Origin: Paenibacillus_G elgii_A
GTDB taxonomy: Bacteria > Bacillota > Bacilli > Paenibacillales > NBRC-103111
Direction: 5' to 3'
Length of the DNA: 64,000 nucleotides
Assembly: GCA_042219835.1 (NCBI GenBank)
Contig: JBHJMN010000021.1
Span: 1 to 64,000, forward strand
In this document: positions 1 to 8,419 of the stretch, piece after piece
How positions within the stretch are numbered: position 1 is the first letter of the stretch
How the letters are laid out: each line of letters starts with the position of its first letter
Made by a program: the position numbers and the translations under genes
Notes under the pieces: generated by a model
What the model was told of the DNA's origin: nothing
Database searches by the model: none
What the model saw: the letters and a program-made list of their open reading frames with translations, nothing else

Positions 1-1
1 C

Positions 2-124
2 GATGAACTAGACGTGATCGAGTGCTACGAACGACCCGGGCAGGATTTAAAATTCGGAGAGATCACCAGACGCCAGATTGAACTTTATGAAGCGCTGGAA
101 ATCTCCGCACCTGCCTCGTTATAA
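2..124 (+). CDS. C-terminal end of an unidentified protein (partial)
   Basis: An open frame enters from the left edge and ends at TAA 122-124, giving about 40 residues that finish in ...EALEISAPASL. The piece is acidic and looks helical (ITRRQIELYEALEI). There is no motif I recognise, and the start lies outside the window, so no function is offered. It runs in the same direction as the glycosidase gene 112 bases downstream, but no terminator is visible between them. Confidence 0.5.
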   Translation, partial: DELDVIECYERPGQDLKFGEITRRQIELYEALEISAPASL

Positions 125-236
125 TTTGACTGGGGATTTAGGGTACACTTTAAGTTTTCCTCATGCAACCTTTTTCGCTTTATTTCGTTTATAAAGGAGG
201 ATGGAGTCTAACCATGCCATGGAAAGGATTTGAATT

Positions 237-1388
237 ATGTCCGTACCGATGCCCGGCAGTCCTCGTACTCAGACGACCACTGCCGCTGCCGCAAGGAAAA
301 AAAAGAAGCCGGTCAAAAAGAAGAAACGGCGTTCTTCCACCTTGGCCTTAATCACACTTTATACGTTCTTTTTCCTATTTTTGTTCGGAAGTGTGTTCAG
401 CTTGTGGTTTTTTCTAACGGAAACCGGCACGAATTTGCGCATGATGATGGCTGATACGATCATTTCGACGCAGCACCGCCATTGGGCGAAATACCTTATC
501 GGCGAGGAAGATCTCAAAAAACGGGTTGATCGGTACTGGGCGCAGTTCGACACGTATTCCGAAATCAAGGATAAGGACCTTGTGCGCGTAGATCATAAAC
601 CGGCGACAAAAGTTGTCGAAAAAAAGCCTCCGGTTGAGATAGAAGACATTGCGGGGAAAAATTTTAAAGGCAAGCTGCTGATCGTGAACGATCCGAAAAC
701 GCTGCGCATCGCCGTTCCAGGCACACGTGGTAAAGGAGAAAAGGTTTCCTCGATGGTTAAGCGACTGGGGGCCATTGCCGGCGTCAATGCGGGCGGGTTC
801 GTCGATCCGGAATGGAAAGGCAACGGCTTTCAGCCGACCGGCCTTGTCATGTCGGGAGGGAAAATATTCTATAACGACGGCGGTATGAACACGCGCAATC
901 ACATCGTTGCCATCGATAAAGAAGGCAAGCTGATCGCGGGCAAATATACGCCGAACGAGCTGATCAAGATGGGCGTTCAGGAAGCGGTCACCTTCGCTCC
1001 GAAGTTTATCGTCAACGGCGTGGGCATGATCAAAAACCAGGCCGACGGCTGGGGGATCGCCCCCCGCACCTCGATGGCGCAAAAAGCCGACGGCACCATC
1101 ATGTTCGCCATCATCGACGGACGCCAGCCGGGATACAGCATCGGGGCGACGCTTTACGATATCCAGAACATTTTTCTGGAGCATGGCGCGGTCACAGCGG
1201 CCAATCTGGACGGCGGGTCCTCGACCGTACTGGTCAAGGACAACCAGATCTTGAACAAGCCTTCCAGCGAACACGGCGAACGGTATTTGCCTACCGCCTG
1301 GCTGGTGTTCGAAGACCCGGCCAAAGCGAATATCAAGAACATTTGGGAAGGACTCGATCCAAGCAAGATCGATCCGTCCAAATGGTAA
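237..1388 (+). CDS. Membrane-anchored phosphodiester glycosidase family protein (NAGPA/DUF2233)
   Basis: A 383-residue protein. Residues 1-33 are Lys/Arg-rich (RKKKKPVKKKKRR) and are followed by one hydrophobic anchor at about 36-60, so it is probably a membrane-tethered outside-facing enzyme. The rest matches the NAGPA fold from memory: GVNAGGFVDPEW, APRTSMAQKADG, FAIIDGRQPGYS and the closing NLDGGSSTVLV motif. Family members cleave phosphodiester-linked sugars, for example in teichoic-acid-like polymers; the substrate here is unknown. The ATG at 237 has aaagga about nine bases upstream. A stronger aaaggagg at 193-200 instead faces a ten-codon ORF (201-233) that closes just ahead of this start, so coupled translation is possible. 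The gene is monocistronic with its own terminator. Confidence 0.8.
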   Translation: MSVPMPGSPRTQTTTAAAARKKKKPVKKKKRRSSTLALITLYTFFFLFLFGSVFSLWFFLTETGTNLRMMMADTIISTQHRHWAKYLIGEEDLKKRVDRYWAQFDTYSEIKDKDLVRVDHKPATKVVEKKPPVEIEDIAGKNFKGKLLIVNDPKTLRIAVPGTRGKGEKVSSMVKRLGAIAGVNAGGFVDPEWKGNGFQPTGLVMSGGKIFYNDGGMNTRNHIVAIDKEGKLIAGKYTPNELIKMGVQEAVTFAPKFIVNGVGMIKNQADGWGIAPRTSMAQKADGTIMFAIIDGRQPGYSIGATLYDIQNIFLEHGAVTAANLDGGSSTVLVKDNQILNKPSSEHGERYLPTAWLVFEDPAKANIKNIWEGLDPSKIDPSKW

Positions 1389-1403
1389 CTATTCGACAAA
1401 ACC

Positions 1404-1444
1404 AAACGGGATCTTGGCCATAGCGCCGATGATCCCGTTTTTTT
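1404..1444 (+). terminator. Rho-independent terminator after the glycosidase
   Basis: The arms aaacgggatc and gatcccgttt enclose about 17 bases and are followed by a T run. It lies just 3' of the stop at 1388 and before the convergent YtxH gene. Confidence 0.85.
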
Positions 1445-1456
1445 GCAAGTCAAGCT

Positions 1457-1861
1457 TTAGTGCTCCTCGCGTTCGACCGTCGTAGCTGCGATAGACGCTT
1501 CGGCTGCGGCTACATCGTCTGTGCCGTTTTCCGATTTGCCGCTGCGCCACGATTTCACTTCCTGACTCACTTGAACCGCCGCATGCTTCGCTTTTCCCGC
1601 CATCTCCGACGTCGTGCGTCCGATGCTTTCTGCCGCAGTCTGCGCTTTATCCGATACGGCGGAGACGACCCGCTTCGATTTTTCCGCAACGTCGCCTGCG
1701 ATTTGCTGCGTCTTCTCGCTTACCTGATGATAGCCTTCTTTCAAGTCGGCTCGCAGCTCGCGTCCGGATTTAGGCGCAAACAACAGTGCCGTCACCGCGC
1801 CAAGCACACCGCCGATTACAGCTCCGACGAGCAAATCCTTATTTCTTTTTTCCGCTGCCAT
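1457..1861 (-). CDS. YtxH domain-containing protein
   Basis: A 134-residue protein with the YtxH signature: one membrane segment near residues 10-28 (LLVGAVIGGVLGAVTALLFAP) followed by KSGRELR. A long Ala/Lys/Glu-rich region, predicted helical or coiled coil (about 33-110), follows. Bacillales YtxH proteins are small membrane proteins linked to general stress; their exact job is unknown. The start at 1861 has aaaggag upstream. It begins six bases after the stop of the DUF948 gene, so the two are co-transcribed, which is the usual pairing for these families. The stated function is inferred from family only. Confidence 0.85.
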   Translation of the reverse strand: MAAEKRNKDLLVGAVIGGVLGAVTALLFAPKSGRELRADLKEGYHQVSEKTQQIAGDVAEKSKRVVSAVSDKAQTAAESIGRTTSEMAGKAKHAAVQVSQEVKSWRSGKSENGTDDVAAAEASIAATTVEREEH

Positions 1862-1867
1862 CGTTCT

Positions 1868-2311
1868 TCACTCCTTTGATTTCATCGGTCTGGAAGCTTG
1901 CAGGCGATGCCAGAGCTGAAGGCCGGCGGCTGCCAGCTCCATCAGGTCGTTTGCGGTATCCCGATGGCTATGTAACGCTTTACGCGCCTCAAGTGCCGTG
2001 CTCTCGATGGAGAGCGAAACGGATTTCACGATTCGGGATACCCGCTGTACCGCTTCTCCCGTCTCCTCCGCCGCCGCAAACCAGGCATCGACCGCTTGCA
2101 TTTTGCCTTGCAAATCCTGCATGACCTCGGTCGACACTCGAAGCAAGCTTTCGGTGCTTTCCGTCGCGTGCCGAACTTGCTGCTGCATTGTGTCAAGCGC
2201 AGTCTCGGCATGCCTCAGGGCACGAATCGCCAAATACGCAAAGCGTAGAGCCAACCCGATGAGCACCAGAAAAGCAAAAATGCAGACCGCCGCTCCCCAT
2301 TGCCACCACAT
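1868..2311 (-). CDS. DUF948 domain-containing membrane protein
   Basis: A 147-residue protein starting MWWQWGAAVCIF. I chose ATG 2311 because GGAGGTG lies six bases upstream; the frame stays open further 5' but that stretch has no ribosome site. One N-terminal membrane segment (about 3-30) is followed by a long amphipathic helical region (AETALDTMQQQVRHATESTES...), as in methyl-accepting-like DUF948 proteins. It is the first gene of a two-gene operon with the YtxH protein. No enzymatic motif is present. The role is probably structural or stress-related at the membrane, but this is a family-level guess. Confidence 0.75.
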   Translation of the reverse strand: MWWQWGAAVCIFAFLVLIGLALRFAYLAIRALRHAETALDTMQQQVRHATESTESLLRVSTEVMQDLQGKMQAVDAWFAAAEETGEAVQRVSRIVKSVSLSIESTALEARKALHSHRDTANDLMELAAAGLQLWHRLQASRPMKSKE

Positions 2312-2439
2312 GGCCTTCACCTCCGTCATCCCAGCCGCTTCTAGACGAATGCCTATGAGATAGTACAGTATAAGACGGAGGCGCCCATTTTGACACAATT
2401 TCCGAAAAAAAAGAACGAGGAGCTTGCCAAAAAAGGCAG

Positions 2440-2466
2440 AAAAAAAGCCCGGTTGCCCAGGCTTTA
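2440..2466 (-). terminator. Terminator after selU
   Basis: Read on the minus strand, aaagcc-tgggcaaccg-ggcttt is followed by a run of T. It ends the selD-selU transcription unit. Confidence 0.75.
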
Positions 2467-2475
2467 AAGTTTAAC

Positions 2476-3531
2476 TTAGAACAGCCGCTTCAGCTCTTGC
2501 TCGATTCGCTGCACGGCTTCGTCCGCATGACGGACGCGGAGTCGGATCGGCTCCGTAGTGTAACGTTCTTCCGCATGCTCGTAACGCGGATCGTAGTAGT
2601 ATTCCAGCAGCAGCCTCGCGGCTTCCTCGAATTCACGGTCCAGCAGATGCCGCTCGATTTGCGCGGCGACCGGCGTATGAAGCCGGCGGTGAATTTGCCG
2701 AAAAGCGGCGAGGCAGGCGTCCGCGTGCTCCTGCGGCTGATACTCTTGCACGATGTGCCGTATCCGTTCTTCCAACGGTACCTCGATTCGGATCGGGATG
2801 CCGTTTGTTTTGGCTTCCGCCAAAAAGCTGGGCATCATCGCCCGGCCGATTCTGCGGCTTTCCGCCTCCATCAGCACGAAAGGCCGGTCCTGATAGCGCA
2901 GCAGCTCGTGGACAAGCAGCGATTCGAACGTCTTTTGGTTGTTCGGCGTAAGTCCAATCTGCCCAAAGATCGAGCCGCGGTGTCCGGCCATCCGCTCCAG
3001 ATCGAGCACGGGATAGCCCAGCTCGGCCAGCTTGCGGAGGATCAGCGATTTGCCGGTGCCGGTATGGCCGGCGATGACGACGACCTTGGGCTTGAGCTCG
3101 AATGACTCAAGCGTCTGTAAGACCCATTGACGGTAGGCCCGGATGCCTCCAGTTAGCCGGTAGGCGCGGATGCCCATGAGCGACAGCAGCGTGGCCGACG
3201 TCCGGCTTCGCATGCCGCCCCGCCAGCAGAAGACGGCCTTGTTCTTAGCAAGCGCCTGAAATTCCCGGATGAAGGCCGGAAGCTTGGCTGATACGATCTC
3301 AAGCCCGCGCTGTTTGGCCGCTTCGATGCTGACCTGCTTATAGGTTGTGCCGATCTCCGCCCGCTCCCCGTCATCGAAAAGCGGTATGTTCAAGCTGCCG
3401 GGGATCGTAAATTCTTTGAACTCTCCCGGAGAGCGGACGTCAACGAGCGTCAGCTCCCGCTCCTGATGCAGGCGCAGCAGCTCCTGCACGGTAATGTCTT
3501 GTTGCAACGCGTCCTCGCTCCTTTGCTTCAT
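2476..3531 (-). CDS. selU: tRNA 2-selenouridine synthase
   Basis: A 351-residue protein with two parts. Residues 1-130 form a rhodanese-like domain with the catalytic-loop sequence FCWRGGMRS (active Cys). From about 150 there is a P-loop domain with GHTGTGKS. This is the SelU/MnmH layout: it replaces the sulfur of 2-thiouridine at the wobble position of Lys, Glu and Gln tRNAs with selenium, by way of a geranylated intermediate, using selenophosphate. It follows selD by 41 bases on the same strand, so the donor-making enzyme and its user are paired. The ATG at 3531 has no good Shine-Dalgarno, and no upstream start exists in frame, so coupling to selD is likely. The frame stays open back into selD, but that part is not coding. 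Confidence 0.92.
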   Translation of the reverse strand: MKQRSEDALQQDITVQELLRLHQERELTLVDVRSPGEFKEFTIPGSLNIPLFDDGERAEIGTTYKQVSIEAAKQRGLEIVSAKLPAFIREFQALAKNKAVFCWRGGMRSRTSATLLSLMGIRAYRLTGGIRAYRQWVLQTLESFELKPKVVVIAGHTGTGKSLILRKLAELGYPVLDLERMAGHRGSIFGQIGLTPNNQKTFESLLVHELLRYQDRPFVLMEAESRRIGRAMMPSFLAEAKTNGIPIRIEVPLEERIRHIVQEYQPQEHADACLAAFRQIHRRLHTPVAAQIERHLLDREFEEAARLLLEYYYDPRYEHAEERYTTEPIRLRVRHADEAVQRIEQELKRLF

Positions 3532-3572
3532 ATGGGGCGTGCTGCGGCAAGCTCCACGTCCTAGGCGGCTGC

Positions 3573-4631
3573 TTACAGCGATTCCAGAACGCGGATTTCG
3601 CCCGGATGGTCGGCGGTCGTCTCGCCGATGATCGCAGCCTCGACGCCTGCGCGACGCAAGTCGCCCAGCAGGGCGTCGGCCTTGTCCGCGGCGACGGCGA
3701 TCAGCAGCCCGCCGGAGGTCACAGCGTCGCAGAGAATCCATTGATCGAGCTGATCGATGGATTCGGCGAAGGAGACCGTGCCTTCGAGATGCGCGTAATT
3801 GTTCTTGGTGCCGCCCGGGACAAAGCCTGCCTCGGCCAGTTCGCGAACGCGTGGCAGCACCGGCACCTGTGCCTTCCCAACGCGCACGCCTACGCCGCTG
3901 CCTTTGGCCAGCTCGGCCGCGTGGCCGAGAAGTCCGAAGCCGGTCACGTCGGTACAGCCGTGCACGTCGAACGGCTCCATCGTTTCCGCAGCCGTCTTGT
4001 TTAACGTGGTCATTACCTTGGTGACCCATTCGATTTCTTCCGGGCTTAAGGCGTCTTTCTTGATCGAGGTCGTCAAGATGCCGACGCCGATCGGCTTGGT
4101 CAGGATCAGCTTGTCTCCCGGCTGGGCCCCCGCATTCGTCTTCGCTTTGGACGGGTGCACCAGTCCGGTGACGGCGAGACCGAACTTCGGCTCGTTATCG
4201 TCAATGGAGTGGCCTCCTACGAGCGTCGCTCCGGCTTCTTTGACCTTGTCGCCCGCGCCGCGCAATATATCGGCCAGTACTTGTTTATCCAGCTTCTTGA
4301 TCGGAAAGGCCACGATGTTCAGCACCGTTAGCGGCTTCCCGCCCATCGCATAAATGTCGCTGAGCGCATTGGCCGCCGCAACCTGACCGAAAGCGTAAGG
4401 ATCGTCGACGATGGGCGTAAAGAAGTCGACGGTTTGGACCAGCGCCAGCTCGTCCGTCAGCTTGTACACCCCGGCATCGTCGCTCGTATCGAGACCGACG
4501 AGCAGGTTCGGGTCCGGCGTTGCCGGCGGAAGGGTCCGGATCACCTGCTGCAGATCCGCTGGGCCAATTTTGCAGCCGCACCCGCCTTTCGTAGAGTAAG
4601 AAGTTAATTTGACAGGTTCGCTAACGCTCAT
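3573..4631 (-). CDS. selD: Selenide, water dikinase
   Basis: A 352-residue protein with the SelD N-terminus GGCGCKIGP. Cys18 sits where the catalytic Cys/Sec lies, with Lys21 next to it. ATP/Mg motifs of the AIR-synthase fold follow (LDTSDDAGVYKL, DFFTPIVDDPYAFGQ). It makes selenophosphate from selenide and ATP. The catalytic residue is encoded as Cys, not Sec, so no recoding is needed. It is followed by selU, and no selA/selB is in view, so the visible use of selenium is tRNA modification. It is divergent from eda, with about 150 bases between them holding both promoters. Confidence 0.95.
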   Translation of the reverse strand: MSVSEPVKLTSYSTKGGCGCKIGPADLQQVIRTLPPATPDPNLLVGLDTSDDAGVYKLTDELALVQTVDFFTPIVDDPYAFGQVAAANALSDIYAMGGKPLTVLNIVAFPIKKLDKQVLADILRGAGDKVKEAGATLVGGHSIDDNEPKFGLAVTGLVHPSKAKTNAGAQPGDKLILTKPIGVGILTTSIKKDALSPEEIEWVTKVMTTLNKTAAETMEPFDVHGCTDVTGFGLLGHAAELAKGSGVGVRVGKAQVPVLPRVRELAEAGFVPGGTKNNYAHLEGTVSFAESIDQLDQWILCDAVTSGGLLIAVAADKADALLGDLRRAGVEAAIIGETTADHPGEIRVLESL

Positions 4632-4682
4632 CTTTCGGATCAGCTCCTAAACATGGTTTCCATAAAATACAGGTTAGCACAG

Positions 4683-4710
4683 TTGGCATTTAAAAAAAAG
4701 AAGGTATAAT
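4683..4710 (+). promoter_or_regulatory. Sigma-A-type promoter for eda
   Basis: TTGGCA at 4683-4688, a 16-base spacer and TATAAT at 4705-4710, about 70 bases upstream of the aldolase start. Match is by eye only. Confidence 0.7.
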
Positions 4711-4782
4711 GAAGTCAATGAAATGGCCGCTTGTCCCTGCGCAAACGGGATATAAGCAAGTCATAACGGGAGGATGCAGCGG

Positions 4783-5418
4783 ATGAATCGGGAACAAGGA
4801 CTTCAGTTAATCGAGAAAGTCAAGATCGTCGCCATTGTGCGCGGCGTGGAGGAACGGCACATCGAGGGATTAGCGGATGCGCTGGTCAGCGGCGGGGTGC
4901 CGGTCATGGAAGTAACGCTGAATACGCCGGGAGCGCTTGGCATGATCGAACGGCTTCAAGCCCGGTTCGGGGAACGGATGTACATCGGCGCAGGGACCGT
5001 GGTGGACGTGGACGACGCGCAGAAAGCGCTGGACGCCGGGGCGTCGTACTTGGTTACCCCGAACACGGACGAGCAGGTGATCCGTTACGCTGTGGAGCGC
5101 GGCGCTCCGATTTTTCCGGGGGCAATGACCCCGACGGAAGTCGTGAAAGCATGGAAAGCCGGGGCGACGGCGGTGAAAATATTTCCGGGCGCCAGCCTGG
5201 GAATCGGCTATATCAAGGAACTGATGGGTCCGCTGAATCACATCCCCATGATGGCGGTCGGCGGCGTGAACGAAGAAAACATCGCCGAGTTTATGAAGAT
5301 CGGCTGCTACGGGGTCGGCATCGGCGGCTCGCTCGTGAACCTGAAGGAAATCGCTGCCGGCAACTTTGGTTGGGTGCGGGATAAAGCGGCCCGGCTCGTA
5401 GAGCGGTCCAAAGGCTGA
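4783..5418 (+). CDS. eda: Bifunctional KDPG / 4-hydroxy-2-oxoglutarate aldolase
   Basis: A 211-residue class I aldolase with a TIM-barrel. Family motifs are AIVRG near the start, MEVTLNTPG (catalytic Glu), IGAGTVVD, FPGAMTPTEV and VKIFPGASLG, with the Schiff-base Lys in VKIFP. It splits 2-keto-3-deoxy-6-phosphogluconate into pyruvate and glyceraldehyde-3-phosphate in Entner-Doudoroff or uronate breakdown. I start at ATG 4783 because gggagg (4768-4773) lies nine bases upstream; an ATG at 4774 directly abuts that site and is less likely. The gene is a single unit with its own promoter. No KDG kinase or dehydratase is adjacent, so the source of substrate is not shown. Confidence 0.92.
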   Translation: MNREQGLQLIEKVKIVAIVRGVEERHIEGLADALVSGGVPVMEVTLNTPGALGMIERLQARFGERMYIGAGTVVDVDDAQKALDAGASYLVTPNTDEQVIRYAVERGAPIFPGAMTPTEVVKAWKAGATAVKIFPGASLGIGYIKELMGPLNHIPMMAVGGVNEENIAEFMKIGCYGVGIGGSLVNLKEIAAGNFGWVRDKAARLVERSKG

Positions 5419-5560
5419 ATCACGTCATCCTAGTTCCTCTATCGAACCTTCAGCCCTCACCCTGCCTACGCAGATTGCCGTCGGTGAAAGATTAAACGAA
5501 TCCGATGGCCCTGCTGCGTCTCTTAAGCATCAAAGGACCCCGGAGGCGACTCAACAATAC

Positions 5561-5596
5561 AAAAAAAAGCGGCTCTCCGCATCATGGAGGCCGCCT
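5561..5596 (-). terminator. Terminator after the single-domain flavoprotein
   Basis: On the minus strand, gcggcctcc and ggagagccgc pair and are followed by eight T. It lies immediately 3' of the stop at 5607. Confidence 0.85.
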
Positions 5597-5606
5597 GTTT
5601 ACGGAT

Positions 5607-6173
5607 TTATGCTTTCAACACGTCATGGTCGACATACCGTTCGCCATTTAGCTCGCTAATCAAATTGATCGCAACCTTGGCCCCGTCGCCTGCGGTAACG
5701 ATCGTATGCACGCTCACGCCCGCTGCGGTCCCGGCCGCCCAAATACCCGGCACGTTCGTCTTGCCCTCCGGAGTGGCGTCGACTACCGTCTTGATCCGCG
5801 GCTCGGTTCCCGGCTTCGTATTCACGCCGATCTGCTGCGCCAGCTCGGCGTTCAGCCCCGTGGCGAGTACGACATGCTTCGCTTCGTAGCTTCCGTTCTC
5901 CGTCTCCAAGCGGAATCCTTCGCCTTCTTTCACAACGGCGACGACTTTGCCTTGTACCAGCTCGGCTCCGAACTTCGCCGCCTGTTTCTTCCCGATCTCC
6001 ACCAGGTCCGGCCCGGTAATCTCGGCTACGCCATAGTGGTTTTCCACCCAAGCGCGTTTCGTAATGCTCTGGTCGCTGTCAATCACCAGCGTCTTCTTGC
6101 CCGCCTTCGCGGTGAAAAGGGCAGCGCTTGCTCCTGCAGGTCCTGCTCCGATAATCGCTACATCATAAGACAT
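5607..6173 (-). CDS. Short thioredoxin-reductase-like FAD-binding protein
   Basis: A 188-residue protein that is essentially one FAD-binding Rossmann domain: VAIIGAGPAGASAA at the N-terminus, VLATG in the middle, and GIWAAGTAAGVSVHTIVTAGDGA at the C-terminus, where thioredoxin reductases bind the flavin. Full thioredoxin reductases are about 310 residues; here the NADPH domain with its CxxC pair is absent, and no Cys dithiol is present. The ends look clean, with a good ribosome site (ggggagga) and a terminator, so it is probably a real short family and not a fragment. It may need a separate reductant or act as a flavin carrier. The electron donor and acceptor cannot be deduced. Confidence 0.75.
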   Translation of the reverse strand: MSYDVAIIGAGPAGASAALFTAKAGKKTLVIDSDQSITKRAWVENHYGVAEITGPDLVEIGKKQAAKFGAELVQGKVVAVVKEGEGFRLETENGSYEAKHVVLATGLNAELAQQIGVNTKPGTEPRIKTVVDATPEGKTNVPGIWAAGTAAGVSVHTIVTAGDGAKVAINLISELNGERYVDHDVLKA

Positions 6174-6248
6174 GATTCATCCTCCCCATTCAGAAAGTGA
6201 AAAGTCGAACGTGCGAAATGGCTGCGTATTCGCCCCGATCTTTTTCCA

Positions 6249-7715
6249 TTATCGTCCATTCGATTCGGACTTGTCAAATGATGGGCCGGAGACTTCCGCG
6301 CCTTGAGCTTCAGCCTCTTCCAACGGCAGCCGGACCGTTACCGTCGTCCCTTCTCCTTCGGCCGAAATCAGCCGAATCGCCCCTTGATGCAAGTCGACGA
6401 TTTCCCGGCAGATGGCAAGTCCGATGCCGGTTCCTTCCGCTTTCGGGTCCGCCTGATAGAACTTCGTTTCGACCTTCCCCAGATGCTCGCGCGATATCCC
6501 GATGCCATTATCCGCAATCCGCACGACGGCATCCCGCTCCTCCCGCTCCAGAGAAATCATTAAGCGTCCGCCCGATCCGGTAAATTTGATCGCGTTATCG
6601 ATCAAATTGAGGTAAACCTGCTTCAGCCGATTCGCGTCCCCGATGACCGTCACAGACTCGGAAGGCAGGCTCAAACGGAGGTCGATCCGCTTTTGCTCCG
6701 CCTTGGAACGCATTTGCAGCACCGCCTCTCCCAACAGCTCGTTCATCAGTACCCGGGCGAGATCGAGGGTAATGCTTTTCTGGTGCAGCCTGGAGAAGTC
6801 AAGCAGTTCCTCGACGAGGCCGATCAAGCGGTCGGTTTCCTTCGCGATAATGCCGAGCCCAAGCCGTGTCTCCTCCTTGTCCTCCATACCGCCTGTCAGA
6901 ATCGTTTCGCTCCACCCCTTAATGCTGCTCAGCGGCGTCCGAATCTCGTGAGAAATGGAAGAAATAAAATCATTCTTAAGCGATTCGCTGCGCTCGATCT
7001 CCCGGGCCATATAATTCAGCGTCCCCGCCAGCTCGCCGATCTCGTTGTCGTACGCTTCGTTCACCCGCACATCGAACCGGCCTTTGGCCATCTCTGCGGA
7101 TGCGGCCGTCATCCGTTTGATCGGCCGGACGATCGAATTGGCGAAGGGAAGACTGACCAGCAGCACCAGCAGCAGCACGCCGCCGCCGACGCCGGCCGAT
7201 ACGACGTAGATCGTACGCAGCACCCGGTCAACCTCCGTCAAGGAAGTAACATACCGGATCACCGCCAGCGTCTGCCCTTTATAGAGGAGTGGGTTGGAAA
7301 CGGCCATCACGCGCTCGTTGGTCACCGCTTGATTCCCGGTCCACACTCCCGTCCGGCCTGCCCAAGCCTCCTGTACATCGCTTGTCCGAATGCGCTCCCG
7401 TACGGCAAAGCCGCTGGACGCTGCAAGCACCGTTCCGTTACGGTCTACAAATTCCAGCTCCGCCGTTTCATAAGCGAAATACTGCACCATCCGGTTCAAA
7501 TGCTGGCTCAAGTTATTGTAAAACAAGTCCCCCGTAAAATTGGCGTAAAAGTTCGTGGAGACGACGGCATGGTTGGTCAGCACATTGGCGATGCCGTTAT
7601 AATAAAACTGGCGGACGGCAAAGAAGAAGACGCCTTCCATCAAAAGGAGCGTCAGCAGAACGATCCCCAAAAAGCGTATGACAACCTGCCGCCTCAGACT
7701 TCTCCTCAGCTTCAT
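6249..7715 (-). CDS. Two-component sensor histidine kinase
   Basis: A 488-residue protein starting MKLRRSLRR. Two membrane segments (about 11-31 and 168-190) flank an extracellular sensor region of about 135 residues. These are followed by HAMP, the HisKA box SSISHEIRTPL with the phospho-His, the N box NAIKFTGSG, and the G boxes DNGIGIS and GTGIGLA. The ATG overlaps the stop of the response regulator as ATGA (7712-7715), so the pair is translationally coupled. The signal is unknown. The lipoprotein encoded first in the operon is a natural candidate for an extracellular partner or target; this is inference. Confidence 0.92.
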   Translation of the reverse strand: MKLRRSLRRQVVIRFLGIVLLTLLLMEGVFFFAVRQFYYNGIANVLTNHAVVSTNFYANFTGDLFYNNLSQHLNRMVQYFAYETAELEFVDRNGTVLAASSGFAVRERIRTSDVQEAWAGRTGVWTGNQAVTNERVMAVSNPLLYKGQTLAVIRYVTSLTEVDRVLRTIYVVSAGVGGGVLLLVLLVSLPFANSIVRPIKRMTAASAEMAKGRFDVRVNEAYDNEIGELAGTLNYMAREIERSESLKNDFISSISHEIRTPLSSIKGWSETILTGGMEDKEETRLGLGIIAKETDRLIGLVEELLDFSRLHQKSITLDLARVLMNELLGEAVLQMRSKAEQKRIDLRLSLPSESVTVIGDANRLKQVYLNLIDNAIKFTGSGGRLMISLEREERDAVVRIADNGIGISREHLGKVETKFYQADPKAEGTGIGLAICREIVDLHQGAIRLISAEGEGTTVTVRLPLEEAEAQGAEVSGPSFDKSESNGR

Positions 7716-8419
7716 GTCGAGGCGTCCCGCCCCTGCCAGCGGTAGCCGAAGCCCCATACCGTCTCGATAAATTTCGGAGCGGACGGGTCCTCCTCTACTT
7801 TTTGACGGAGCCTGCGAATATTAACATCGACGATTTTTGGATCTCCGATGTATTGGACGCCCCAGATCTCATCGAGCAGATCGTTTCGGCTCAGCGGCGA
7901 GCCTTCTTTTTCGATCAGGCGCCGGATCAAAGCAAACTCGGTTGGGGTCAGATCAATCCGTTCTCCGTTTTTGCAAAGCTTGACTTTCTCCGGATGAATT
8001 TCGAACGGGCCGGAGCGCAGCGTGCCGCTGTCCTCCCCGCTCGCCGGCTGGCTGCGGACACGACGCAGCAGCGACCCGATGCGCGCCATCAGCTCCCCCG
8101 GACTGAACGGCTTGCCGATATGATCGTCTGCTCCGAGCGACAGCCCCATCACCTTGTCCTGCTCCTGCACCTTGGCGGTCAGGAAGATGATGCCGATCCG
8201 CTCGTTAAATTCCCGCACCCGTCGGCACACCTCGAAGCCGTCGATTCCCGGCACCATGACGTCGAGCAGCGCAATATCGAAGCTATCGTCCTGCTTCAGC
8301 AGCGCCAGCGCCTCGTCTCCGGTAACCGCCTCCGTAATGTTGTACCCCTGCCGTTTCAGATTGACGACGACAAAGCTGCGGATCGAATCCTCGTCTTCCA
8401 GAATAAGTATTTTACTCAT
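7712..8419 (-). CDS. OmpR/PhoB-type response regulator
   Basis: A 235-residue protein. The receiver domain (1-120) has the acidic pair EDED, the phospho-acceptor Asp in LLDVMVPGIDG and the Lys in LTAKVQ. The winged-helix DNA-binding domain (about 140-230) has the usual LTPTEFALIRRL and RRLRQKVEEDP...TVWGFGYRW motifs. The start at 8419 is preceded by aaggaggg, which lies inside the 3' end of the upstream lipoprotein gene; the two genes overlap by eight bases (ATGAGTAA). It is read as one operon with the lipoprotein before it and the kinase after it. Confidence 0.93.
   Translation of the reverse strand: MSKILILEDEDSIRSFVVVNLKRQGYNITEAVTGDEALALLKQDDSFDIALLDVMVPGIDGFEVCRRVREFNERIGIIFLTAKVQEQDKVMGLSLGADDHIGKPFSPGELMARIGSLLRRVRSQPASGEDSGTLRSGPFEIHPEKVKLCKNGERIDLTPTEFALIRRLIEKEGSPLSRNDLLDEIWGVQYIGDPKIVDVNIRRLRQKVEEDPSAPKFIETVWGFGYRWQGRDAST

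Noticed and set aside
414..1274. A 286-codon open frame on the minus strand across the phosphodiester glycosidase
   Set aside because: Antisense shadow with odd composition; the plus-strand gene has clear family motifs and its own terminator.
3532..4029. An N-terminal extension of selU
   Set aside because: The frame is open but overlaps selD; the product there is Arg/Gly-rich, and the rhodanese domain begins just after ATG 3531.
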